Of a DNA stretch of 64,000 bases, positions 1 to 7,917 are shown one piece after another; positions within the stretch are counted from its first letter, which is position 1; every line of letters begins with the position of its first letter. The position numbers and the translations under genes are program-made. The notes beneath the pieces are model-generated. The model was not told the origin of the DNA. It made no database searches and worked only from the letters and a program-made list of their open reading frames with translations. The stretch comes from Gottschalkia purinilytica (GTDB taxonomy: Bacteria; Bacillota; Clostridia; Tissierellales; Gottschalkiaceae): the NCBI RefSeq assembly GCF_001190785.1, contig NZ_LGSS01000004.1, positions 62,001 to 126,000 of the forward strand, written 5' to 3'.

Positions 1-649
1 TTTTCTGATAAATCATTTCATTAAAGTATATAGCGAAAAGTTCAAGTATCTTACCTTCCATATAAATATTTTTCAATCCTTTTTCATATGGACATTTAAT
101 TATTTGTTGCAAAATAACATTTATAGATGGAGTAATTTTATATCTATAAAATATGTCATCATGTTTCTTATGTGAAAACATGTCCCATTCTTTTTTAATA
201 TTTTCTACAATCTGTTCAAATTTTTTCGGATGTATCTTAATTTCCATAAAGTGAAAATTTCGTTCTGGTAAGTAAATGCATCTCTTGATATTCTCTTTGC
301 TTTCAGCTTTAGCAAAAAGACTTTCTCCATTTAGAAGTTCAAAGTAATCACTTTTTCCTCTAAACTCCCATCCTATTTCATCTCCAATACAAAAAAACAT
401 ATCAATATGAGAGGTATTTGATATTCCTTGAAACTCTACTTCTCTACTAAAAGTCATATCAAAGTCTACAATTTGAATATCTTTACAAGAAATAATTTGT
501 CTAATATGCCCACGTCCAATTTCCTCAGGAATTTCGAATTGATACCTAGAAGTCTGTAAATTGTATACATTACTAAGTTCTTTACAAACAGGACAACTTT
601 CATGAACTAGATTCTTTATTTCATATTGTTCTATTTTTCTATTAATCAT
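1..649 (-). CDS. AraC-family transcriptional regulator, PchR-like (partial, C-terminus off window)
   Basis: The frame is open from an ATG at 649 to the window edge: 216 codons with no stop. GGAGGTG sits 8 nt upstream of the ATG. Residues 192-212 carry the stretch ILQQIIKCPYEKGLKNIYME followed by GKILELFA, which resembles the region just before the HTH in PchR-type AraC regulators (siderophore or iron regulated). The C-terminal AraC HTH would lie beyond base 1. Two CxxC-like cysteines occur near the N-terminus (ESCPVCKEL). A near-perfect Fur box lies about 135 bp upstream, which fits iron control. The family call rests on remembered motif similarity; the partner genes are outside the window. 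Confidence 0.75.
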   Translation of the reverse strand, partial: MINRKIEQYEIKNLVHESCPVCKELSNVYNLQTSRYQFEIPEEIGRGHIRQIISCKDIQIVDFDMTFSREVEFQGISNTSHIDMFFCIGDEIGWEFRGKSDYFELLNGESLFAKAESKENIKRCIYLPERNFHFMEIKIHPKKFEQIVENIKKEWDMFSHKKHDDIFYRYKITPSINVILQQIIKCPYEKGLKNIYMEGKILELFAIYFNEMIYQK

Positions 650-784
650 GTTTCCTACACCTCCCCACACTTACTTTTTATGAATAAAATCATAAATAGA
701 ATTGTAAATTGAATGATTTGCTTAAAAACAATCAAGGTATTACTTTATTTTAACATTAGACTTATCTATAATTATAATTTACTT

Positions 785-803
785 GATAATGATTAACATT
801 ATC
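785..803. promoter_or_regulatory. Fur box (iron repressor operator)
   Basis: The 19-bp palindrome GATAATGATTAACATTATC matches the classical Fur consensus at 17 of 19 positions, differing only in the central triplet. It lies upstream of the AraC/PchR-like gene that starts at 649 on the minus strand, so ferric-uptake repressor control of that gene is likely. Confidence 0.8.
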
Positions 804-886
804 ATTCTAAGTTATTTCAATTTAACTTTAATACTATATAGTAGATTTGTCAAATTATACATTACTCTTTAAAATAGTATAAATTT

Positions 887-922
887 AAAATACATCTACA
901 AATTAATTTGCAGATGTATTTT
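887..922. terminator. Bidirectional intrinsic terminator
   Basis: Two 18-nt arms (887-904 and 905-922) pair with one mismatch and are flanked by A and T runs. The hairpin lies just after the stop of the 2-hydroxyacid dehydrogenase gene on the minus strand. Confidence 0.7.
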
Positions 923-933
923 AATAACTAGTT

Positions 934-1893
934 TTATTCTACTCTATTCCTTTTTTCTCCTTTTACAAAAGCTTCTATATTTAAGTTAACCTCATTTATT
1001 AGCTTAACTCTTGCTTCAAAACTAGCCCAAGCAATATGGGGTGTTATTAAAAGTTTATCTTTGTTCTTTATTCTTAATAATGGATTTTCTTTATCTATAG
1101 GTTCTTTTTCTAAAACGTCTAAACATGCTCCCATAATAAGATCTTCATCTAATGCCACACTTAAATCTTTTTCATTTATAATTTTTCCTCTAGCTGCATT
1201 AATAAGAAAAGCACTCTTTTTCATCATTTTAATCTTTTCAAGTGTTATTAAATTTTCTGTTTTAGAATTTAAAGGACAATGTATAGAAACTACATCACTT
1301 ATACTTAAAAGCTCATCTAGGTCCTTTCTCTCATAACTAGAAGAAGTATTTCTTCCAGAAGTAGAATAGTAAACTACTTTAGCTCCAAAACTTTCTGCAA
1401 CCTTTGCTACTCCTCTTCCTATCTCTCCAAGTCCAATTATTCCCCATGTTTTATTTTCAAGTTCGTAATACACTCTTGATATGTTTGTAAATATAGGACT
1501 ATTTGAATATTCGCCATTTTTTACATATTCATCATAGTATTTTAGAGAATGAGCTAAGTAAAATAACATAGCAAATGTATGTTGAACAACACTTTTAGTA
1601 GAATATCCAGCAACATTTGTAACTGCTATATTTCGTTCTTTTGCATACTCTGTATCAACATTGTTTATTCCTGTAGCTGTTATACAAATTAATTTTAAAT
1701 TCTTAGCTTTGCTTATGACTTCTTTATCTAATATAACTTTGTTAGTTAGAACAACATCTACATCTTTTGTTCTTTCAAAAATTTCTTCTCTTGATGTTGT
1801 TTCATATAACTTCACTTCTCCAAATTTATTAAAGCAGCTTAAATCAATGTCTTCCCCAAGAGTTTTTGCATCTAAAATTGCTATCTTATACAT
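934..1893 (-). CDS. D-2-hydroxyacid dehydrogenase (NAD-dependent, glycerate/hydroxypyruvate type)
   Basis: This 319-residue cytoplasmic oxidoreductase interconverts a 2-hydroxyacid and a 2-ketoacid with NAD(H). The Rossmann motif GIIGLGEIGRG lies at 151-161. The family catalytic triad is visible as Arg235 (NAARGK), Glu264 (EKEP) and His286 (TPHIAWAS). The length is normal for the family, and AAGGAGAGG precedes the ATG. It is a single gene with its own terminator. The exact substrate (glycerate, lactate or another acid) cannot be read from the sequence. Confidence 0.85.
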   Translation of the reverse strand: MYKIAILDAKTLGEDIDLSCFNKFGEVKLYETTSREEIFERTKDVDVVLTNKVILDKEVISKAKNLKLICITATGINNVDTEYAKERNIAVTNVAGYSTKSVVQHTFAMLFYLAHSLKYYDEYVKNGEYSNSPIFTNISRVYYELENKTWGIIGLGEIGRGVAKVAESFGAKVVYYSTSGRNTSSSYERKDLDELLSISDVVSIHCPLNSKTENLITLEKIKMMKKSAFLINAARGKIINEKDLSVALDEDLIMGACLDVLEKEPIDKENPLLRIKNKDKLLITPHIAWASFEARVKLINEVNLNIEAFVKGEKRNRVE

Positions 1894-2145
1894 AGTTATC
1901 CTCTCCTTTTATCTTTTATATGATATTAGATTAACATATGTAAAATTAAAATAATTCATTAACTACATTTCATTTATCTTGAATCTTGATTATTTATAGT
2001 ATATGTTTTCTTGTCTATGTACTTTATATGTAACTAAGTGTTACAAAGTCATTATATAATATTTTATTTATATTGTCTGCTTAAGTTAAAAACTCTTACT
2101 ACAAATATGATGCTAGATTTTTCACTTAATAATCATCCTGAATAT

Positions 2146-2174
2146 TTGACATAGTATAGATATTTTTATATAAT
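2146..2174 (+). promoter_or_regulatory. Consensus sigma-A promoter in the 1894-2425 gap
   Basis: A perfect TTGACA (2146-2151) and TATAAT (2169-2174) are separated by 17 bp. The promoter faces the DUF2087 gene at 2426 and implies a leader of about 245 nt. A second, extended -10 element (TGTTATAAT) occurs near 2325-2333. Apart from these and the inverted repeat at 2186-2212, nothing else was recognised in the gap. Confidence 0.7.
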
Positions 2175-2185
2175 GTCTATTAATG

Positions 2186-2212
2186 TGTAAACATTTATTT
2201 ATTATGTTTACA
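2186..2212. promoter_or_regulatory. Operator-like inverted repeat at the transcription start
   Basis: TGTAAACAT and ATGTTTACA form a perfect 9-bp inverted repeat with a 9-bp spacer, beginning about 12 bp after the -10 box of the 2146 promoter. This is where a repressor would block initiation. The cognate regulator is unknown. Confidence 0.5.
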
Positions 2213-2425
2213 TTTATCTTTAATGTTTTATAAAAACTTATAAATTAGAATGTTGAAGAAAAAACACCTATGAATCTGTCATTTTAATTTTTCATAAGAT
2301 TTCTAGATTGATGTATGACTGTTATAATATCATCCAAAAAAATATAAAATCAATATTCAATTAGTCTTTAAAAGAGCATTAAACAATCTTTTTAAATCAA
2401 CAGTTTTAGAAAAGAGGTATATAAA

Positions 2426-2719
2426 ATGACTAATAATAAAAAAGAATCAAGCTTTAATAATGCTAAGAATAAAAAAGTTGTTATTAAAACGACTATGGAT
2501 ACAATAGATGGTCATCTATTCCAATTAGAGCATGACAGTCTCGTTACTCTACAAGAAATTGCTAAGCTATTTAAGATTGGACTCATCTATAAAGAAAAGG
2601 AAGTTAATCAGATACTGCAAGATGTTTATGATGATTATGTTACTTTAAGAAGATATTTAATCGAACATAAATTTCTAGAAAGAAAATCCGATGGTAGTCA
2701 ATACTGGCGAAATAAATAG
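2426..2719 (+). CDS. DUF2087 domain protein
   Basis: This 97-residue protein ends in a DUF2087 domain. The recognisable core is YKEKEVNQIL followed by DDYVTLRRYLIEHKFLERK and DGSQYW (about 55-95). The domain is often found in, or fused to, small winged-helix transcriptional regulators, and the Lys-rich N-terminus (1-25) may contact nucleic acid. AAAGAGG lies 8 nt before the ATG. An FMN reductase gene follows 24 nt downstream in the same operon, so a redox-related regulatory role is possible but unproven. Confidence 0.7.
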   Translation: MTNNKKESSFNNAKNKKVVIKTTMDTIDGHLFQLEHDSLVTLQEIAKLFKIGLIYKEKEVNQILQDVYDDYVTLRRYLIEHKFLERKSDGSQYWRNK

Positions 2720-2743
2720 TAACAAATGAAAGGGAGTATAATA

Positions 2744-3412
2744 ATGAAGATAGTTGCAATTAATGGAAGTCCCAAAGGTATAAACAGTAATACTAATGTA
2801 ATAGTTAGTTCTTTACTAAAGGGAGCACAAGAAGCAGGAGCAGAAACTGTAAACATCCTTTTAGCTGAAAAAGAAATTAAACACTGTAAAGGTTGTCACT
2901 CTTGCTGGTTTAATACCCCAGGACAATGTGTAATTAAGGATGATATGATGGAAGTTCTATCACTTGTAGGAGGGGCAAATATTATTATTTTAGCTACTCC
3001 TATATATTTTGAAAATATTTCAGGTATGCTAAAAGTCTTTATGGATCGATTAACGATGACGGGTAATCCTCATTCACAGGAAAATATAAAAAGTGAAAAT
3101 CAAGATTTAAGACCGGCGGAAATACAACCTCCTAAGTTAATGATGATATCTAACTGTGGTTTCCCTGATAAATCTGAATTTGAAGTAGTTTCGCACTGGT
3201 TTAAAAAGGTAGTTCTTAAAATGCATACAGAGATTGCTGGGGAGATTTATGTTACACAAGGAAAATTCCTTACTTCTCAAGAAGAAAAACTATCATCTAT
3301 TATATCTAACTATATAAATCATCTTGAAAAGGCCGGTAAAGAAATAGCTACCAACATGAAATTATCTGAGTTAACTAAAAAAATATTAGAACAAAATTTT
3401 ATAATTAATTAA
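2744..3412 (+). CDS. Flavodoxin-family NADPH-dependent FMN reductase
   Basis: This 222-residue cytoplasmic flavoprotein probably reduces FMN, quinones or xenobiotics with NAD(P)H. The N-terminal phosphate-binding loop reads INGSPKGINSNT (about 6-17). CKGCHSC (about 48-54) and the TPIYFENISGMLKVFMDR stretch (about 85-102) are typical of the iron-sulfur-flavoprotein/NADPH-dependent reductase group. The start at 2744 is chosen because AAAGGGAG lies 8 nt upstream; an in-frame ATG at 2726 lies inside that ribosome site. It is the second gene of the operon that begins at 2426. Confidence 0.85.
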   Translation: MKIVAINGSPKGINSNTNVIVSSLLKGAQEAGAETVNILLAEKEIKHCKGCHSCWFNTPGQCVIKDDMMEVLSLVGGANIIILATPIYFENISGMLKVFMDRLTMTGNPHSQENIKSENQDLRPAEIQPPKLMMISNCGFPDKSEFEVVSHWFKKVVLKMHTEIAGEIYVTQGKFLTSQEEKLSSIISNYINHLEKAGKEIATNMKLSELTKKILEQNFIIN

Positions 3413-3449
3413 ATGTTTATTCAAAAATTTATAGTAGTTTTAACATTAA

Positions 3450-3485
3450 AGAATCCACCTCTAATTAGAGGTGGATTATCTTTAC
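3450..3485 (+). terminator. Intrinsic terminator after the FMN reductase
   Basis: A 26-bp perfect palindrome (3452-3477, arms AATCCACCTCTAA) is followed by a T-rich stretch. It may act in both directions. Confidence 0.8.
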
Positions 3486-3546
3486 ACAGTTTTTTTAAGT
3501 AGATTTATAGTATTATCATAATATACATATCTACACAATTTCTTAT

Positions 3547-4716
3547 TTATAGTTTTTGACTGCTAACAAATCTTTCTATTCTCTTTAAAGCCTCCGTAAT
3601 ATTTTCCATAGAAGATGCATAACAAGCTCTTATAAATCCTTCTCCACATTCTCCAAATGCATTTCCTGGAACTGCAAGTACCTTTTCTGATTTAAGAAGC
3701 TTTTCACAGAATTCATCTGATGTCATGCCTGTTGATTTAATACACGGAAATACATAAAAAGCTCCTAAAGGTTCAAAACAGTCTAAACCTATTTTTCTAA
3801 ATCCATTTACTAATACTCTTCTTCTTCTATTATATTCCTTAACCATTTCATCAACACTGTTGTCACTATTTTTTAATGCCTCTATAGCGGCATACTGTGA
3901 AACTGTTGGAGAACACATTATAGCATATTGATGAATTTTCTTCATTGCTTCTATTAAAACTTTATGTGCACATACATATCCAAGTCTCCAACCTGTCATC
4001 GCATATGCTTTAGAGAATCCATTTATAACTATAGTTTTTTCCTTCATTTCTGGAAAGTTTGCTATAGAAACATGTTTACCATAATAGGAAAGTTCTGCAT
4101 ATATTTCATCAGATATTACGATTATATCTTTATCTTTCAATACTTCTACAATTCCACTTAAATCCTCTTTAGTCATAATAGCCCCTGTTGGATTATTTGG
4201 AAATGGAATTATAACTACCTTAGTCTTTGGTGTAATAGCTTCTTCTAACATTTTAGGAGTAAGTTTAAATTCGTCTTCTGCTCTAAGTTTTAATACTTTT
4301 GGAGTAGCACCTGTGAAAGTTGTGCATCCTTTATAAGCTACAAAACTTGGTTCTGGAATAATAACTTCATCTCCAGGGCCTACCAAAGCTCTAAGTGCTA
4401 TGTCTATACCTTCACTACCACCTACTGTAACTATTATCTCATCTTCTGGATTGTATAAAAGATTAAATCTTCTATTTAAGTATTTTGAAATTTCATCACG
4501 CAATTCAATGAACCCTGCGTTAGAAGAATAATGAGTAGATCCCTTTTCAAGAGAATATATTCCAGCTTCTCTTATATTCCAAGGAGTAACAAAATCTGGT
4601 TCTCCTACCCCTAGGGATATTACATCATCCATTTCATTAATCATATCAAAATATTTTCTTATACCAGATGGAGGCATGTTCTTTACATTATCTAAGATCA
4701 TATTCTCTATTATCAT
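3547..4716 (-). CDS. PLP-dependent aminotransferase, class I/II
   Basis: This 389-residue cytoplasmic fold-type I aminotransferase exchanges amino groups between an amino acid and a 2-oxo acid. Family residues are visible: FPNNPTGA (Asn174), Asp203 and Tyr206 in SDEIYAE, and Lys236 in GFSKAYAMTGWRLGY, the PLP Schiff-base lysine. The start codon overlaps the stop of the upstream Lrp gene (ATGA), with GGGAGG upstream, so the two are co-transcribed and translationally coupled. The operon lies behind a T-box leader, so expression should rise when one amino acid is scarce. Substrate is unknown; aromatic or aspartate types are plausible. Confidence 0.9.
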   Translation of the reverse strand: MIIENMILDNVKNMPPSGIRKYFDMINEMDDVISLGVGEPDFVTPWNIREAGIYSLEKGSTHYSSNAGFIELRDEISKYLNRRFNLLYNPEDEIIVTVGGSEGIDIALRALVGPGDEVIIPEPSFVAYKGCTTFTGATPKVLKLRAEDEFKLTPKMLEEAITPKTKVVIIPFPNNPTGAIMTKEDLSGIVEVLKDKDIIVISDEIYAELSYYGKHVSIANFPEMKEKTIVINGFSKAYAMTGWRLGYVCAHKVLIEAMKKIHQYAIMCSPTVSQYAAIEALKNSDNSVDEMVKEYNRRRRVLVNGFRKIGLDCFEPLGAFYVFPCIKSTGMTSDEFCEKLLKSEKVLAVPGNAFGECGEGFIRACYASSMENITEALKRIERFVSSQKL

Positions 4717-5192
4717 ATAAATATTGCCTCCCTCTCATCCACTTGCTTTGTCTTAAACATTGTACCATGATCCTTATATTTTTTAAGGATGAAATGTGTA
4801 CTTGTACTAAGGACATATTCCTGTACTGCAAGCTTTCCTGATACAAAAAGTGCTACTTCTTTCATGGTCTTTCCTTCAACAATAACTGTTAAGTCAAATC
4901 CTCCTGACATTAAATAGCAAGCCTTAACCTCTGAAAATTTATATATTCTTTCTGCTACTTTATCAAATCCTACTCCTCTTTGTGGAGTTATCTTAACTTC
5001 AATTAAAGCAGTAACTGTCTCTTTACCAGTATTTTCCCAATTTATAAGAGTAGTATAACCAGCTATTATACTTTTTTCCTCAAAATCTCTAATAGTCTCT
5101 CTTACTTCTTCTACTGTCTTTCCTGTCATAAGAGCTATTTCCTCATCTGTATATCTACTATTTTTACCTAAAACTTCAAGAATTTCTTCCAT
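4713..5192 (-). CDS. Lrp/AsnC-family transcriptional regulator
   Basis: This 159-residue regulator has an N-terminal winged helix (about 1-60, with TDEEIALMTGKTVEEVRETI) and a C-terminal RAM/AsnC ligand domain (about 65-145). Proteins of this family sense amino acids as oligomers and often control neighbouring amino-acid genes. GGAGGG lies 7 nt before the ATG. It is the first gene of the T-box operon and overlaps the aminotransferase by 4 nt, so it probably regulates that gene in response to the same amino acid. Confidence 0.88.
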   Translation of the reverse strand: MEEILEVLGKNSRYTDEEIALMTGKTVEEVRETIRDFEEKSIIAGYTTLINWENTGKETVTALIEVKITPQRGVGFDKVAERIYKFSEVKACYLMSGGFDLTVIVEGKTMKEVALFVSGKLAVQEYVLSTSTHFILKKYKDHGTMFKTKQVDEREAIFI

Positions 5193-5217
5193 TCTAAAAC
5201 CCTCCTATTCTTTAAAA

Positions 5218-5500
5218 TAAAAAAATCCTTCATCCCAAAAAGGGACGAAGGATTTACTTCGCGGTACCACCCTAATAAGCAATAAAATTGCTCACTCAGA
5301 AGAATGTATAATTACATTCTATCCTTTATAACGCAAGGTAACGTCATTATCTACTTTAAGAGTATACACTCTTATTTCTCAATATGAGATTCAAAGGCTG
5401 CTTCCATAAAGTTCCCTTACCAAAGTTTCACCAGTCTTCAGCTCTCTAAAAAGTTCCCTTAATGTACTCTTCCTTATCATTATCTTTAAATATTAGTATT
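5218..5500 (-). promoter_or_regulatory. T-box riboswitch leader (tRNA-sensing) of the Lrp-aminotransferase operon
   Basis: Read on the minus strand, the leader contains the conserved T-box GGGTGGTACCGCG (about 5261-5273). It is followed by a strong terminator hairpin (5222-5256) with a T-run. Upstream lie stem I signatures: AGAGAG with GGTGAAA (distal loop) and GCCTTTGAA before the specifier region. A promoter fits just upstream (TTGAAA at 5531-5536 and TATAAT at 5507-5512, spacer 18). Uncharged tRNA should stabilise the antiterminator. The specifier codon lies in a short stretch after GCCTTTGAA (near 5380-5390); TAT and ATT are candidates and could not be decided. The remaining 5540-5750 gap shows nothing recognisable. 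Confidence 0.92.
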
Positions 5501-5753
5501 TTTTATATTATAATCATAATAGAGATCTAATTTCAATAGTTTTTCATAAATATACTAAAATTTCACTTTATATTAAGCTATAAATAGATCATATTAGCAA
5601 ATAAGCAGACAATTGAATTAATCGCAATAATATTATCATAAATAGTAGATTTTCTTTTTTATTTAAGTCTTTTTCTATTTAAACTTTTTATTTTTAGTAT
5701 ACTTAACATAAAAAATTTAAAATAGTTATATTTTTTACGTTAAATCTGCTCAA

Positions 5754-5787
5754 TTAAAAAGCTATAGATTCTTTAGAATCTATAGCC
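5754..5787 (-). terminator. Rubrerythrin terminator
   Basis: A 12-bp perfect stem (GCTATAGATTCT and its complement, 5761-5786) with a 2-nt loop is followed on the minus strand by a T-run. Confidence 0.8.
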
Positions 5788-5793
5788 CTATTC

Positions 5794-6378
5794 TTAATAT
5801 GTCTCAACAAATACTTCAAAGTAATCTATTGGATGAGCACAAGAAGGACAAACTTCTGGTGCACTTTTACCCTTGTGTATATATCCACAGTTATTACATT
5901 TCCATTCTACTTCTTCATCTTTCTTAAATACTCTGTCATTTTCAATATTACTTAGTAATTTTCTAAATCTAATTTCATGTCTTTCTTCTACTTCTGCTAT
6001 CTCTCTAAATACATAGGCTATTTCAGGGAATCCTTCTTCATCAGCTATATCAGCAAAAGATGGATAGAGCTTAGACCACTCATCATTTTCTCCTTCTGCT
6101 GCCGCTTTTAAATTAAGTTTAGTATCTCCTAGAGCAACAGGATATGAAGCCTGTATTTCTACTTCATCTCCAGGTAAACTTGCATTTAAAAACTTATAGA
6201 ACCTTTTAGCATGTTCTTTTTCATTTTCAGCTGTTTCATAAAAGATATTTGCTATTTGAACATATCCTTCTTTCTTTGCTTGTGAAGAATAGTACGTGTA
6301 TCTAGTTCTTGCTTGTGACTCCCCTGAAAAAGATCTCATTAAATTTTCAGCAGTTTTTGTACCTTTTAAAGATTTCAT
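5794..6378 (-). CDS. rbr: Rubrerythrin (peroxide-scavenging non-haem di-iron protein)
   Basis: This 194-residue cytoplasmic protein reduces hydrogen peroxide in anaerobes. The N-terminal ferritin-like four-helix domain (about 1-145) carries the di-iron ligands in ESQARTRYTYY, ENEKEHAKRF and EVEERHEIRF. The C-terminal rubredoxin domain (about 155-194) has the paired CxxC motifs CNNCGY and CPSCAHP that bind a mononuclear iron. Length and domain order are those of classical rubrerythrin. GGGGG lies 9 nt before the ATG. PerR control is common for clostridial homologues, but no convincing PerR box was seen here. Confidence 0.95.
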   Translation of the reverse strand: MKSLKGTKTAENLMRSFSGESQARTRYTYYSSQAKKEGYVQIANIFYETAENEKEHAKRFYKFLNASLPGDEVEIQASYPVALGDTKLNLKAAAEGENDEWSKLYPSFADIADEEGFPEIAYVFREIAEVEERHEIRFRKLLSNIENDRVFKKDEEVEWKCNNCGYIHKGKSAPEVCPSCAHPIDYFEVFVETY

Positions 6379-6540
6379 TAATTATACCCCCTGTGTACTT
6401 TTAGTTTACAGCTTTTACTAACATCTAAGATTCTAAGTAAAAAATTATACTTTTACATTAAATATTCATCATTTATCATTATTTCCCTTTTTTTATTTAT
6501 TATAATTATATTTTTAATATTATGGATATTGTATGTTTAT

Positions 6541-6577
6541 TTGTAAATGTTTTACAATACTAAAAATATTGTATAAT
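6541..6577 (+). promoter_or_regulatory. Operator palindromes overlapping the serine-hydrolase promoter
   Basis: A perfect TTGTAAA-TGT-TTTACAA palindrome (6541-6557) overlaps a second inverted repeat, TACAATA with TATTGTA and a 7-bp spacer (6552-6572). The latter ends at a TATAAT -10 box (6572-6577) about 75 bp before the gene. The arrangement resembles BlaI/MecI-type TACA/TGTA dyads. Which repressor binds is inference. Confidence 0.45.
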
Positions 6578-6649
6578 GCACTTAAACAGTTATATAGCGT
6601 AATTAATAACTTAATAATACTTATCTAAAAAGTAAAGGGGCGTATAAAC

Positions 6650-7855
6650 ATGAAGGAAAAGTTAGTTTTTATAGTACTAGTTATTTCAATGTTCTCATCT
6701 AACAGTATTGTCTTTGCTGAAAATGATATAGAAAGTCAAGTTTTACATAATTTATTTACTTATGACAATAGTGATATTAAAAGCTTATTCTCTCCGGAGT
6801 TCTTAGAGCAAGTTCCCATCAACACTATGATAGAGTATGTTGATTTTTATAAAAATAATCTAGGAAATTTTAAAAAAGTAAACAAAGAAAAAGATAATTA
6901 TACAGCTTTATTCGAAAAAGGATTTGTAAAAATTAAAGTAGCTTTGAATAGTGATAGCAAAATTATAGGTTTATACTTTACAGACTATAGTTTAAATGAT
7001 GATAATTTCGAAAATATTATATCAGAATTTAAAAAACTAGAAGGTTCTGTGTCTATATCTATTATAAAAAATAATAAAGAAGTGGTATTTGGATATAATG
7101 AAAATACCCCTATGGCAGTTGGATCAGCATTCAAGCTTTATGTTTTAAATGCTGTTTATGATAATGTTGAGTCTGGAAAGATATCATGGGATGATATAGT
7201 TTTGATAAATAATAACAATAAGTCCTTTCCTTCTGGAATACTACAAGATTGGAAAGATGGTACACCAGTTACATTAAAAACTTTAACAAATCTGATGATA
7301 TCGATTAGTGATAATACAGCTACCGACCACTTAATAGATTTTTTAGGTAGAAAAAATATAGAGAAGTATGTATCAAAAATAAACAAACCATTTTTAAAAA
7401 CAAATGAAGCTTTTAAGATAAAAGATGCTAACGTATTTTCTAAACAAAAAGAATATATAAATGGCAATATTCTTCAAAAAAGAAATTTGCTTAAAAGTTT
7501 AGATAGTATAGATACAAATAAAGTTCAATTACCATCTTCACCAAATCTAATCAACGAAGTTGAATGGTTCTTTACTACAAATGAGTTATGTAAAAAAATA
7601 TATAGTTTAAGAAATTCTGATGAACTAAGAATTAATCCAGGACTTGTAGCGAAAGAAAACTGGTATATTGCTGGATATAAGGGAGGCTCAGAGCCTGGAG
7701 TACTTAACTTTACACATTTATTACAGAAAAATAAAGATAGTAATATATATGCTATATCAGTCACTGTAAATAACACTGAAAAAAATCTAGACACAAGTAA
7801 AGTAGTAGATTTAACCAAAAGACTAATTTCATTGATAGAAAAAGAAAGTCTATAA
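6650..7855 (+). CDS. Secreted class A beta-lactamase-like serine hydrolase
   Basis: This 401-residue protein has a signal peptide (1-23, ending SIVFA). An N-terminal domain of about 100 residues precedes a C-terminal serine hydrolase of the penicillin-recognising fold. Visible catalytic motifs are SAFK (Ser159, Lys162), SDN (220-222) and KGG (344-346). The class A ExxLN omega-loop motif was not found, so deacylation of beta-lactams by the usual route is doubtful; it may be an inactive-type or non-lactamase hydrolase acting on cell-wall material. AAAGGGG precedes the ATG. It stands alone, with a promoter carrying palindromes and a shared terminator. Confidence 0.8.
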   Translation: MKEKLVFIVLVISMFSSNSIVFAENDIESQVLHNLFTYDNSDIKSLFSPEFLEQVPINTMIEYVDFYKNNLGNFKKVNKEKDNYTALFEKGFVKIKVALNSDSKIIGLYFTDYSLNDDNFENIISEFKKLEGSVSISIIKNNKEVVFGYNENTPMAVGSAFKLYVLNAVYDNVESGKISWDDIVLINNNNKSFPSGILQDWKDGTPVTLKTLTNLMISISDNTATDHLIDFLGRKNIEKYVSKINKPFLKTNEAFKIKDANVFSKQKEYINGNILQKRNLLKSLDSIDTNKVQLPSSPNLINEVEWFFTTNELCKKIYSLRNSDELRINPGLVAKENWYIAGYKGGSEPGVLNFTHLLQKNKDSNIYAISVTVNNTEKNLDTSKVVDLTKRLISLIEKESL

Positions 7856-7916
7856 ATTTATAAATAAATAAAAATAACAGAGATTAATCTCTGTTATTTT
7901 TATTTATTTATAAATT
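7855..7916. terminator. Long perfect bidirectional terminator between convergent genes
   Basis: Two perfectly complementary 31-nt arms meet at 7885/7886 with no loop. The element starts inside the stop codon of the hydrolase and ends 1 bp before the stop codon of the convergent ABC ATPase. A/T runs on both sides make it functional in both directions. Confidence 0.85.
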
Positions 7917-7917
7917 A

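Noticed and set aside
6495-6515. PerR box upstream of rubrerythrin
   Set aside because: Only a short TATAATTATA palindrome in an extremely AT-rich stretch; it does not reach the TTATAATnATTATAA consensus convincingly.
6650-7855. Calling the serine hydrolase a class A beta-lactamase outright
   Set aside because: The omega-loop ExxLN motif could not be found and the KTG triad is KGG.
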